Source: Bacteroidetes bacterium UBA6063
GTDB lineage: Bacteria; Bacteroidota; Bacteroidia; NS11-12g; UBA9320
Length of the DNA stretch: 6,473 nt
NCBI GenBank assembly: GCA_002428905.1
Contig: DIYD01000002.1
Coordinates: 1-6,473, forward strand
Direction of reading: 5' to 3'
Both the position numbers and the translations under genes were made by a program. Position 1 is the stretch's first letter. Every line of letters starts with the position of its first letter. The notes under the pieces were generated by a model. That model saw only the letters and a list, made by a program, of their open reading frames with translations, ran no database searches and was not told where the DNA came from. This document shows positions 1 to 6,473 of the stretch, one piece after another.

Positions 1-1556
1 CAGACTTTCTGGAAAAAATGGTAGAGCAGAAGTGGTTGGGAGACAAAACCCGACAGGGTTTCTATAAAAAGTCGAAAGATGAACAGGGTAAGCGCGTCAT
101 TGAGGCATTAAACTTAAAGACGTTCGAGTATCATGTAAAAGATAAACCCAGATTCGCGTCCATTGGGGCTGTGCGGCAAATAAGTGACCTGAAAAAGCGG
201 ATCAAAGCGTTATCTCGCGAAAGCGATAAAGCAGCTACGTTTTTAAATGCGTTGAATGCTCATGTATTGGCTTATGCAAGTAACCGTATACCCGAAATCG
301 CAGATCACCTATACCAGATAGATGATGCGATGCGAGCAGGGTTTGGCTGGGAACTTGGCCCCTTCGAAACGTGGGAAGCCCTGGGAATTGAGCGCGTTGT
401 TGCAACGATGGATGCACAGAATGTGAAGCCGGCACAGTGGGTATTGGATATGGTAGATTCGGGTGTGACATCGTTTTATAAAACCGAAGGCGGAGCCCGT
501 TACTATTATGACGTTGCGAGCAAATCGTACCAGATTATCCCTGGTTCAAGGGAGACTATTGTGCTCGATAATTACAGATCTCAGGATTTGGTTTGGGGAA
601 ATAAAGGAGCAAGTCTCCATGACATTGGTGACGGCGTGTTGTGTTTGGAATTCCATACCAAGATGAACGCGATTGGTTCAGAAATTCTACAAGGGATCAA
701 CAAGTCGATTGACATAGCCGAAAAGGAAGGCTGGAATGGACTGGTAATCGGTAACGATGCACCGAACTTCTCGGCTGGTGCAAACCTGGCCATGATGCTG
801 ATGTTAGCCATAGAACAGGAATACGATGAGTTGAATTTTGCGATTCGGCATTTCCAGAATACGGTAATGCGCCTACGTTATTCAACGATTCCAGTGGTTA
901 TGGCACCGCACGGCTTAACGTTGGGCGGAGGTTGTGAGATGAGCTTGCATGCCGACTCCACCATGGCAGCCGCGGAAACCTATATTGGTTTGGTGGAGTT
1001 TGGTGCAGGCCTAATTCCAGGTGGTGGAGGTACCAAGGAGTTTGTACTGCGCACCAGTGACGGATTCTATACCGGCGACCCTCAACTGCCAAGTTTACAG
1101 GAGCGGTTTACAACAATAGCCACAGCTAAAGTAGCGACTTCAGGTTACGAAGCATTTGATATTGGTGTATTGCATCACGACAAGGACGAAGTGGTTATAA
1201 ATGGTGGTCGATTGATTGCCGAAGCAAAGCGTAAGGTGTTGGAATTGGCAGAAGAAGGATACAGTATGCCGGTGCAACGCGAAGATATACTGGTGCTTGG
1301 GAAGACCGCTTTGGGCACGATGTACGCAGGGATAGAGGCGTTTGGGGTGAGTAACTTTGCCACCGGGCACGATCAAAAAGTAGCGCGTAAGCTTGCTTTT
1401 GTGATGGCCGGAGGCGATTTGTCTCAACCAACCCGCGTATCGGAACAGTACCTGCTTGATCTGGAACGTGAAGCCTTTTTGTCTCTCCTGGGAGAGCGTA
1501 AAACACTCGAGCGAATCCAGCATTTACTGAAGACCGGGAGACCGCTCAGAAATTGA
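1..1556 (+). CDS. fadN: FadN-type 3-hydroxyacyl-CoA dehydrogenase / enoyl-CoA hydratase, C-terminal part (5' end outside window)
   Basis: This bifunctional enzyme hydrates trans-2-enoyl-CoA and oxidises the resulting 3-hydroxyacyl-CoA with NAD+ in cytosolic fatty-acid beta-oxidation. The reading frame is open to the left edge: codons before the ATG at 18 read DFLEK and join the family-like stretch WLGDKTRQGFYKK, so that ATG is internal and the gene is truncated by the window. Numbering from that Met, the end of the first 3HCDH C-terminal domain (about 1-20) is followed by a second 3HCDH-like helical repeat (about 55-125) and a crotonase domain (about 200-345). The crotonase part keeps the oxyanion-hole stretches FSAGANL (251-257) and GLTLGGGCEM (299-308), and both expected acidic residues, Glu307 and Glu327. 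The tail LLKTGRPLRN is typical of the family. Dehydrogenase-first order is as in Bacillus FadN, not E. coli FadB. FadN proteins are about 790-800 residues, so roughly 280 residues including the NAD-binding Rossmann domain are missing. Confidence 0.95.
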   Translation, partial: DFLEKMVEQKWLGDKTRQGFYKKSKDEQGKRVIEALNLKTFEYHVKDKPRFASIGAVRQISDLKKRIKALSRESDKAATFLNALNAHVLAYASNRIPEIADHLYQIDDAMRAGFGWELGPFETWEALGIERVVATMDAQNVKPAQWVLDMVDSGVTSFYKTEGGARYYYDVASKSYQIIPGSRETIVLDNYRSQDLVWGNKGASLHDIGDGVLCLEFHTKMNAIGSEILQGINKSIDIAEKEGWNGLVIGNDAPNFSAGANLAMMLMLAIEQEYDELNFAIRHFQNTVMRLRYSTIPVVMAPHGLTLGGGCEMSLHADSTMAAAETYIGLVEFGAGLIPGGGGTKEFVLRTSDGFYTGDPQLPSLQERFTTIATAKVATSGYEAFDIGVLHHDKDEVVINGGRLIAEAKRKVLELAEEGYSMPVQREDILVLGKTALGTMYAGIEAFGVSNFATGHDQKVARKLAFVMAGGDLSQPTRVSEQYLLDLEREAFLSLLGERKTLERIQHLLKTGRPLRN

Positions 1557-1563
1557 TGTAGTA

Positions 1564-1598
1564 AGACGTAAGATGTTTAGATGTGAAGATGTCTAGAC
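1564..1598. repeat. Degenerate period-8 array (AGATGTNN) upstream of the four-helix-bundle gene
   Basis: Three consecutive 8-base units are visible: AGATGTTT (1571-1578), AGATGTGA (1579-1586) and AGATGTCT (1587-1594). A shorter AGACGTA (1564-1570) precedes them, and AGAC (1595-1598) follows. The last part contains the perfect palindrome GTCTAGAC (1591-1598). The array is the inverted counterpart of the one at 1993-2030: GATGTTTAGATG (1572-1583) matches the reverse complement of 1998-2009 at 11 of 12 bases. It fills most of the gap after the fadN stop codon. Function is unknown; it may mark the left end of an inserted cassette. Confidence 0.7.
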
Positions 1599-1625
1599 AG
1601 TACATATTTAATCAAAACCATAACC

Positions 1626-1997
1626 ATGAAACACAATTTTAAGGAATTACATGTCTGGACCAGGACACGAAAATTGGTCAGGGAAGTTTATCAGATGACG
1701 GCGAAATATCCTAAAGAAGAGAGATTTGGAATCACGACTCAAATGAGACGTGCCGCTTTGTCCATTTCGCTCAACCTAATTGAAGGGACTGGGAGAACAT
1801 CAGATAAACAGCTTCAACACTTTTTAGACATAGCACTAGGTAGCGCCAAAGAGTTACAAGGGTTGTTTATACATAGCTATGACCTCAACTTTTTGAGCCT
1901 TAGGGCCATGGAAAACTACGAGAAGGAAACTATTGAAATACAAAAGATGTTATTTGGATTCAGACGATCATTAATGCATAACAATGTGGAGGTCTAA
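1626..1997 (+). CDS. Four-helix-bundle protein, 23S rRNA intervening-sequence (IVP) family
   Basis: A 123-residue protein of the small four-helix-bundle family first found in intervening sequences of 23S rRNA genes (TIGR02436-like) and related in fold to the accessory Avd protein of diversity-generating retroelements. The N-terminal FKELHVW (5-11), the run ITTQMRRAALSISLNLIEGTGR (36-57) and FLDIALGSAKEL (66-77) match the family pattern. The usual NIAEG core reads NLIEG here (50-54), a mild variant. The length is normal and no frame damage is seen. Basic residues around 40-42 would suit nucleic-acid binding, but no activity can be read from the sequence. The gene is not in an rRNA operon: it sits between fadN (69 bases upstream) and the thiolase (32 bases downstream) and is bounded by inverted period-8 arrays. 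Its TAA stop lies in the first TCTAA of the downstream array. No clear Shine-Dalgarno precedes the ATG; the leader is A/T-rich. The family call is firm, the role unknown. Confidence 0.9.
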   Translation: MKHNFKELHVWTRTRKLVREVYQMTAKYPKEERFGITTQMRRAALSISLNLIEGTGRTSDKQLQHFLDIALGSAKELQGLFIHSYDLNFLSLRAMENYEKETIEIQKMLFGFRRSLMHNNVEV

Positions 1998-2030
1998 CAT
2001 CTAAATATCTAAAAATCTAGATATCTAATA
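1993..2030. repeat. Period-8 tandem array (ATCTAAAW) between the four-helix-bundle gene and the thiolase
   Basis: Four adjoining 8-base units are read: ATCTAAAT (1999-2006), ATCTAAAA (2007-2014), ATCTAGAT (2015-2022) and ATCTAATA (2023-2030). A further TCTAACA at 1993-1999 lies one base out of phase. The array supplies the TAA stop of the upstream gene, and its final A is the first base of the thiolase ATG. Read on the other strand the unit is AGATATTT, close to AGATGTTT of the upstream array, so the two arrays form imperfect inverted ends around the small gene. It leaves no room for a purine-rich ribosome binding site before the thiolase. Confidence 0.8.
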
Positions 2031-3208
2031 TGAACGCATACATAATAAACGGATACCGAACAGCGGTAGGAAAAGCTAAAAAAGGAGGGTTTAGATTTAC
2101 ATCTCCAGTTGATTTTGGTGCAGCAGTAATCGATCATTTGATTGATAACACGCCTGGGTTTGATCCTTCTACCGTAGAAGACTTATTGGTAGGAAACGCT
2201 GTGCCAGAAGCCGAGCAGGGTTTGCAAATGGCTCGATGGGTTGGTGTGAAATCCAAGTTGCCATTGCAGGTAGGTGGAGCTACGGTGAACAGATACTGCG
2301 GTAGCGGCTTGGAAACCATCAGCATGGCAGTAGCAAAGGTGCAGGCCGGTTTAGCCGATTGCATTATCGCAGGTGGTACGGAAAGCATGAGTTTGGTGCC
2401 AACGGTTGGATTTAAAACTGTGCCCAACTATGAAATAGCGAAAGAACATCCGGATTACTTTTTGGGTATGGGTTTAACCGCCGAAGAGGTAGCAGTGAAG
2501 TTTGATGTGAGCAGAGAAGATCAGGATGCGTTTGCACTATGGTCGCATCAAAAAGCAATTGCTGCGCTGGATTCCGGTGTATTTAACGAAGAAATTGTGC
2601 CGTTTGAAGTAGAAGAGGTGTACTACGATGCCGAGAAAAGAAAACGTAAGACACGCAATTTTACGGTAGAAGTAGATGAAGGACCTCGCAGAGATACCAG
2701 TTTGGAAGCACTGGCAAAATTAAAGTCGGCATTCAAGCAAGGAGGAAGCGTGACAGCAGGAAATTCTTCCCAAACCAGTGATGGTGCTGCATTCGTAATC
2801 GTGATGAGTGAAGAAATGATGAAGGCACAGGGTCTTGAACCTATGGGTCGTTTGGTTTCCGTCGCCAGTGCGGGAGTAGATCCGCGTTACATGGGGATTG
2901 GCCCGGTAGAAGCGGTGCCAAGAGCACTCAAACGCGCTGGTTTAAGTCTGAAAGATATCGAACAAATTGAGTTAAATGAGGCATTTGCATCACAGAGTTT
3001 AGCCGTGATTCGAGAACTTGAATTAAACAAGGACATTGTGAATGTGAACGGAGGTGCTATCGCTCTCGGTCACCCCCTGGGCTGTACTGGTGCAAAGCTT
3101 TCGATTCAGCTGCTCAACGAGATGAAACGCCGTAAGCAACGCTATGGCATTGTTACCGCATGTATAGGTGGTGGACAGGGAATAGCCGGTGTGTATGAGC
3201 GACTCTGA
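2030..3208 (+). CDS. fadA: Acetyl-CoA C-acyltransferase (FadA-type thiolase)
   Basis: A complete 392-residue thiolase, the usual family length. It cleaves 3-ketoacyl-CoA with CoA to give acetyl-CoA and a shortened acyl-CoA, the last step of beta-oxidation, in the cytosol. The nucleophilic cysteine is Cys90 in VNRYCGSGLE (86-95). NEAFA (316-320), GHPLGCTGA (347-355, with His348) and CIGGGQG (378-384, with acid/base Cys378) complete the active site. VTAGNSSQTSDGAA (241-254) is also typical. The start at 2030 is chosen because MNAYIINGYRTAVGKA aligns with the normal thiolase N-terminus. No Shine-Dalgarno is visible, as the preceding 31 bases are the ATCTAAAW array. The gene is downstream of fadN in the same orientation, so both were probably one operon before the small gene came between them. 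Degradative (FadA) is favoured over biosynthetic acetoacetyl-CoA thiolase because of the fadN neighbour; sequence alone does not fully separate them. Confidence 0.95.
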   Translation: MNAYIINGYRTAVGKAKKGGFRFTSPVDFGAAVIDHLIDNTPGFDPSTVEDLLVGNAVPEAEQGLQMARWVGVKSKLPLQVGGATVNRYCGSGLETISMAVAKVQAGLADCIIAGGTESMSLVPTVGFKTVPNYEIAKEHPDYFLGMGLTAEEVAVKFDVSREDQDAFALWSHQKAIAALDSGVFNEEIVPFEVEEVYYDAEKRKRKTRNFTVEVDEGPRRDTSLEALAKLKSAFKQGGSVTAGNSSQTSDGAAFVIVMSEEMMKAQGLEPMGRLVSVASAGVDPRYMGIGPVEAVPRALKRAGLSLKDIEQIELNEAFASQSLAVIRELELNKDIVNVNGGAIALGHPLGCTGAKLSIQLLNEMKRRKQRYGIVTACIGGGQGIAGVYERL

Positions 3209-3757
3209 TTAACGCATAAACCGTTTTAGTTCATATTCATACAGGTCTGCCCGGTGTATGCCTTTAATAATCAACGAATTTCGCGTGGAATCCACTCGTT
3301 GAGTACCCAATAAATCATCAATACCGAGCAATTTGCTTAATGCATTGTATTCCTCATTCATCAAGAGGGAAGAAAGGGATTTTAGGTTTTTAGTGACAAT
3401 TGGTTCAATTTCACTTGAGTCTCTGTCCGAATCCAATTCAATCAGTACAACGAGCCACGGCGATCTGTACTTTGATGTGTCCCTGATAACATGATGTGCC
3501 AATTCATTGCGTTGGGTGTACGTATGTTGCTGGTTGAGAATGAGCGTGGTGTCTTGCGAAGTAACCGCATAGATCAGGAGTACGGTTTCATCGTTTCTAG
3601 TGGAAAGCACACTCATATCTTCGCTCAGGTTTTTGGCCTGAAGACTAACCCATAGTGAAGGCGACGCATCTGAAGAATGTGGTTGGTCTTCGTTTATAGG
3701 TTGCTTAACAGCGCAGCTCAGGAGAACGAATGGTATGATCCAGGTTACGTTTCGCAC
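3209..3757 (-). CDS. Hypothetical lipoprotein (GTG start)
   Basis: A 182-residue protein that I do not recognise as a known family. The N-terminus is a short type II signal peptide: Arg2, a hydrophobic run (about 4-13), then the lipobox LLSC with Cys15 as the expected lipidated residue. A polar, flexible-looking spacer (about 18-34) follows, then a mixed alpha/beta-looking region with no membrane segment, so a periplasm-facing or outer-membrane lipoprotein is inferred. The start is GTG at 3757-3755. It is the earliest possible start in the continuous frame because TAG (3760-3758) lies directly before it. Four codons further upstream in the same frame an ATG (3772-3770) overlaps the serine hydrolase TAA as TAATG, so the original start may have been there and a nonsense codon may have arisen, or translation may reinitiate at GTG. 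It is last in a three-gene minus-strand set and its stop codon abuts the thiolase stop codon. Confidence 0.7.
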   Translation of the reverse strand: MRNVTWIIPFVLLSCAVKQPINEDQPHSSDASPSLWVSLQAKNLSEDMSVLSTRNDETVLLIYAVTSQDTTLILNQQHTYTQRNELAHHVIRDTSKYRSPWLVVLIELDSDRDSSEIEPIVTKNLKSLSSLLMNEEYNALSKLLGIDDLLGTQRVDSTRNSLIIKGIHRADLYEYELKRFMR

Positions 3758-3771
3758 CTACCGAAGGTACA

Positions 3772-4860
3772 TTAGTTTTTACGGTTTTTAAGAATCTCAG
3801 CTATGATGGCTTCACGCAGCGCATAGATGGCGCTAACATGAGTTTTTTCAGCGGAATTAGTCAGTATGGCAATGCCTGATTTTAGACCTGGGATAACGAT
3901 GGCGTGGGCATAAAATGTACCTGTGGTTCCATCGTGGTAGCTCAACACAACAGGTTCGCGTTGGTTGCCCCATCCGAGACCATGAGACGATCCACTGAAA
4001 TGCATGAGTCGATACGCGTTGGAATCCAGAATTTCATCCTGCCCACAAGCACCTTTTACCTGAATTTGAATCCATTTGGCGTAGTCTTCAATAGACATAG
4101 AAATATCGCCAGCTGCAGCCAGATAATCAGGCAGGTTGTACGTGTGGTCTGGTGGCAGTGCAACAAGCGTTTCATTTTCCATCCAATGTCCCCAAACGCC
4201 CGAAGAATCTTGTCTATTGGGAAGTCCAATGAAGTAGTCAAGGTTGAGCCTGGCACACAGTTCTTCAACCAGATTTTCATACGATTTGCCTGTAACCTTC
4301 TCCAACATCAGTGAGGCGATACCATATCCGGCGTTGGAGTACGTATTTGGATCGGCAGGTTTCATAGACAGTGCAACAGAGGCAAAGTGATACCTGTTCT
4401 GGCTTGGTGAACCGTTCATCGGTGGCAACGATTCAAACTCGACACCTGATGTAAAGGGTTGTATTAGCGCCTCGTGTTGAAGGAGCTGTTGCAAGGTGAT
4501 GCTGTGATATTCCTTTTGACTGTTAATTTTTAACTCAGGGAACAGGGTAAAGAATTTCGTGTTCAGTTGAAGTAAGCCCTGGTCAATCAGATCTAATGCA
4601 ATGAATGCGGTAAACGCCTTCGTATTGGATCCCAGATGGAATTTGCTGTTCGATTCAATTGGGAAGGAGTGGTCTGTTCTTTTGTGTCCGTTCCAGGCAA
4701 GAATCGTGGTGTCTATTGTCACAACTGCAGTTGCCAGGCCCGGAATACCATGTGCATTCCTGATGGAGTCAGAAAGAGCAACTAATTTGGATTGTGGAAT
4801 TTGGGTGTATCCACTTGTTAATGAGGCCGATAAGATTAGTATGCTGAGGAGTAATCGCAT
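3772..4860 (-). CDS. Exported serine hydrolase, beta-lactamase / penicillin-binding-protein fold (PF00144 type)
   Basis: A 362-residue member of the class C beta-lactamase-like serine hydrolases, a group that includes D-amino-acid peptidases, esterases and true beta-lactamases. The N-terminus, with Arg2 followed by LLLSILILSASL, is a signal peptide probably cleaved near residue 17-20. With no lipobox, the mature enzyme is expected in the periplasm or secreted. The three active-site elements are intact: SxxK as Ser78-Asn79-Thr80-Lys81 within HLGSNTKAF, YxN as Tyr174-Ser175-Asn176 within NTYSNAGYG, and the KTG-equivalent as His309-Asp310-Gly311 within SYHDGTTG. HDG in place of KTG is common in the peptidase/esterase members, so calling it an antibiotic-resistance enzyme is not justified. 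The substrate cannot be read. It starts at ATG 4860-4858, which gives the signal peptide directly. It lies 46 bases after the upstream unknown gene and 14 bases before the lipoprotein GTG. Confidence 0.93.
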   Translation of the reverse strand: MRLLLSILILSASLTSGYTQIPQSKLVALSDSIRNAHGIPGLATAVVTIDTTILAWNGHKRTDHSFPIESNSKFHLGSNTKAFTAFIALDLIDQGLLQLNTKFFTLFPELKINSQKEYHSITLQQLLQHEALIQPFTSGVEFESLPPMNGSPSQNRYHFASVALSMKPADPNTYSNAGYGIASLMLEKVTGKSYENLVEELCARLNLDYFIGLPNRQDSSGVWGHWMENETLVALPPDHTYNLPDYLAAAGDISMSIEDYAKWIQIQVKGACGQDEILDSNAYRLMHFSGSSHGLGWGNQREPVVLSYHDGTTGTFYAHAIVIPGLKSGIAILTNSAEKTHVSAIYALREAIIAEILKNRKN

Positions 4861-4906
4861 ATGTATGGAACGTGTTTTTAAGGTTAAAGTTACACCCGTC
4901 TATTCG

Positions 4907-6473
4907 TTATCGGCGCATAAAATCATACAAATTCTGCAGGTTGGTCTGTCTCGGATTTTCATCTATTAAATTTTTCAATTTGTCCAGAAGCATTGTAACA
5001 GATTCGCCACCAATTTTAGTCTTCATGTGTTGATATATCTCCGGAGCTTTCATCGACCAATCAAATTTATCCATAAGAAATAGCGTGCTGATTTTGGTAT
5101 AGTCCCCACGGTAAGAGCCTTCACTTTGATTGAGAAGACAGAGGTCAATTATGCTGTGGAGGAATTCGGTGTAAACGAGGGAGTCGTTGTAGAAACTATC
5201 TGAAGCCAGATAAAGCAGATGGTACTTGTTTTTGTGTAAATAATAGCAATTTGGGTATTTGTTAATTGCGTCATCAATGGCATTTAAGGCATCGTACACC
5301 TGGTCTTTTGAATAATAGTCAGGGTAGTAAAGCGCACTCATGGGATCCTTATAGTATAGTGGGTTGTTTAGTAGAAATGCATTAGCCGACCAGGAAGTGT
5401 CGCTCCAGGATTTAACTTCTAAATGCTTGTAACGCAAAAGGGGATAGTCTTTTATTCGTTGCACTCCTAACGTCATGTAAAAGGTGTAACCCAATAGAAG
5501 ATAAGATTCTTCATCCGTCAACGAATTCATCTCCTCCAGGTTGAGTGATTTTGCTTCATATATTTCGGTTAGTGTTCTGCCTACCAGCACCTTATTCTCC
5601 AACGTCGGACGAGGGTCGTTGATCCTGGTCAAAAAAGTAGAAGAGAAGGACTTGTGTACCGGGTTAAGGTTGAAAAATCGAATAAGGCCAGGTGACTGGA
5701 TCGGTTTGTCTGCCTTGTGCATGATATAAAACGCAGCCTTCCATTTATACTTGTCATCTTTTGACCAGTTCTGGTCAAAAAGGTTGTTCGCCTCTTGTTC
5801 AAAATCACTGGTTGTAATGCGATCACTGGTCAATCGTTCCCAAAGCTCATTCATCTGGTGGTTAAACGAGGGTGGGTTTTGCTGAAGTTGATCTGCCTTT
5901 ACACGAGCAAGTAGCGCTTTGGCTTCTGGTGTTCTTCCCCTGTCGAGCAGCGCAATCAACTGTTCACTGTCCATGTAATTACTGTACGTACCATACAGTC
6001 GATCAAGAACCTGGATCACCGAGTCAATATAGATTCCGGTGAATAAGCTTTTATTGTTGTTTTCAACGACCTGCAATAAGGTGAGTTCCCATTTTAGTAT
6101 TTCGGAAGAATCTGATTTGGGTATGAACTTTTTTAGCTCCTGGGCTAACCGAACCTGTTTTTCACGATCTCGGTTATGGGCATTACGATTCATGTATTGA
6201 ATGTGTTCAACACTTTCGAGATAGAGAAAATACTCGGAGGCATTGCCTTTGCTTCGTTTTAAGAGCTTCGTCCAGTGTGTATAATCATCAATATCATCTA
6301 CGATAGAACTGAGCCATGATTTAATATACAACGCAGTTGCGCTTAAAGGTGCATACCGGTTGTCTATATACTGGTAGGAGGAGTCACGGCCGTATAGTTG
6401 GCGAACATATAGGCTCATAGCCATACTTTTTTCAAGGCTGCCATTATCAAAGCTTTCAACAATGTCTAACCCT
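4907..6473 (-). CDS. Large helical protein of unknown function, N-terminus outside window
   Basis: I do not recognise this protein. The frame is open to the right edge: 16 further codons before the ATG at 6424 read GLDIVESFDNGSLEKS with no stop, so the gene is probably truncated and the ATG internal. The visible 521 residues are rich in charged and aromatic residues, appear mostly alpha-helical, and contain no signal peptide, membrane segment or obvious catalytic motif. Numbering from the 6424 Met, residues about 375-410 (with ALNAIDDAINKYPN) resemble a tetratricopeptide-like helical pair, and several YY/YxxY-rich stretches lie near 355-400. A TPR-like scaffold protein is a guess only; the N-terminus, where any signal peptide or lipobox would be, is not visible. 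It is the first visible gene of a co-directional set with the serine hydrolase and the lipoprotein, ending at TAA 4909-4907. It is probably a real gene because the frame is unbroken over more than 1.5 kb and the composition is protein-like. Confidence 0.8.
   Translation of the reverse strand, partial: GLDIVESFDNGSLEKSMAMSLYVRQLYGRDSSYQYIDNRYAPLSATALYIKSWLSSIVDDIDDYTHWTKLLKRSKGNASEYFLYLESVEHIQYMNRNAHNRDREKQVRLAQELKKFIPKSDSSEILKWELTLLQVVENNNKSLFTGIYIDSVIQVLDRLYGTYSNYMDSEQLIALLDRGRTPEAKALLARVKADQLQQNPPSFNHQMNELWERLTSDRITTSDFEQEANNLFDQNWSKDDKYKWKAAFYIMHKADKPIQSPGLIRFFNLNPVHKSFSSTFLTRINDPRPTLENKVLVGRTLTEIYEAKSLNLEEMNSLTDEESYLLLGYTFYMTLGVQRIKDYPLLRYKHLEVKSWSDTSWSANAFLLNNPLYYKDPMSALYYPDYYSKDQVYDALNAIDDAINKYPNCYYLHKNKYHLLYLASDSFYNDSLVYTEFLHSIIDLCLLNQSEGSYRGDYTKISTLFLMDKFDWSMKAPEIYQHMKTKIGGESVTMLLDKLKNLIDENPRQTNLQNLYDFMRR

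Noticed and set aside
18..20. ATG at 18 as the start of the first gene
   Set aside because: The frame is open upstream to base 3 and codes for residues that fit the family, and the protein lacks its NAD-binding domain, so the gene is cut by the window edge and does not start here.
1140..1523. Long minus-strand open frame inside fadN
   Set aside because: It lies wholly within the strongly conserved fadN coding sequence, its translation has no recognisable motif, and it is a shadow of the real gene. The other antisense open frames in fadN and the thiolase are rejected for the same reason.
1561..2030. Diversity-generating retroelement, because the small protein resembles Avd
   Set aside because: No reverse transcriptase, template repeat or variable-repeat target gene is present, and the protein fits the stand-alone IVP family better.
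3904..4314. Plus-strand open frame opposite the serine hydrolase gene
   Set aside because: The opposite strand carries intact SxxK, YxN and HDG motifs in a complete family-length protein, so this frame is a shadow without independent support.
3772..4860. Annotation as an antibiotic-resistance beta-lactamase
   Set aside because: Only fold-level active-site motifs are visible and HDG replaces KTG; many relatives are peptidases or esterases, so resistance is not supported.
4885..4892. TAACTTTA on the minus strand as a Bacteroidota -7 element (TAnnTTTG) for the serine hydrolase gene
   Set aside because: It matches 7 of 8 positions and lies about 24 bases before the ATG, but no convincing -33 TTTG was found at the right spacing and such A/T-rich matches are common by chance.
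6422..6424. ATG at 6424 (minus strand) as the start of the large unknown gene
   Set aside because: Sixteen further sense codons continue to the right edge without a stop, so the real start is probably outside the window. It cannot be fully excluded because no family alignment is available.

Overview
The window looks like chromosomal DNA of a Bacteroidota member, most likely from the Flavobacteriales or a neighbouring order. This is inferred from three things: the fadN-type fusion enzyme next to a FadA-type thiolase, a stand-alone 23S-IVP-type four-helix-bundle gene between them, and start codons that mostly lack a recognisable Shine-Dalgarno sequence. No rRNA, tRNA, CRISPR array, transposase or phage gene was seen.

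Left half, plus strand (1-3208): a fatty-acid beta-oxidation module. It opens with the C-terminal two thirds of a FadN-type 3-hydroxyacyl-CoA dehydrogenase/enoyl-CoA hydratase, cut by the left edge. After a 123-residue four-helix-bundle gene comes a complete FadA-type thiolase. FadN and FadA would carry out the hydration, dehydrogenation and thiolysis steps of the cycle. The small gene has no visible metabolic role there. It is flanked by short period-8 repeat arrays in inverted orientation, upstream AGATGTNN and downstream ATCTAAAW, so it looks like a cassette inserted into the operon. The downstream array runs into the thiolase start codon.

Right half, minus strand (3209-6473): three co-directional genes, read from right to left. 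They are a large helical protein of unknown function cut by the right edge, an exported beta-lactamase-fold serine hydrolase (PF00144 type), and a small putative lipoprotein. Gaps are 46 and 14 bases, compatible with one transcript. The lipoprotein begins at a GTG directly after an in-frame TAG, and an ATG four codons before that TAG overlaps the stop codon of the hydrolase gene.

The two halves converge with no spacer: the thiolase stop codon ends at 3208 and the lipoprotein stop codon occupies 3209-3211, with no clear terminator hairpin. The most noteworthy structure is the four-helix-bundle cassette with its inverted arrays. The rest is ordinary metabolism and envelope-type hypothetical genes.
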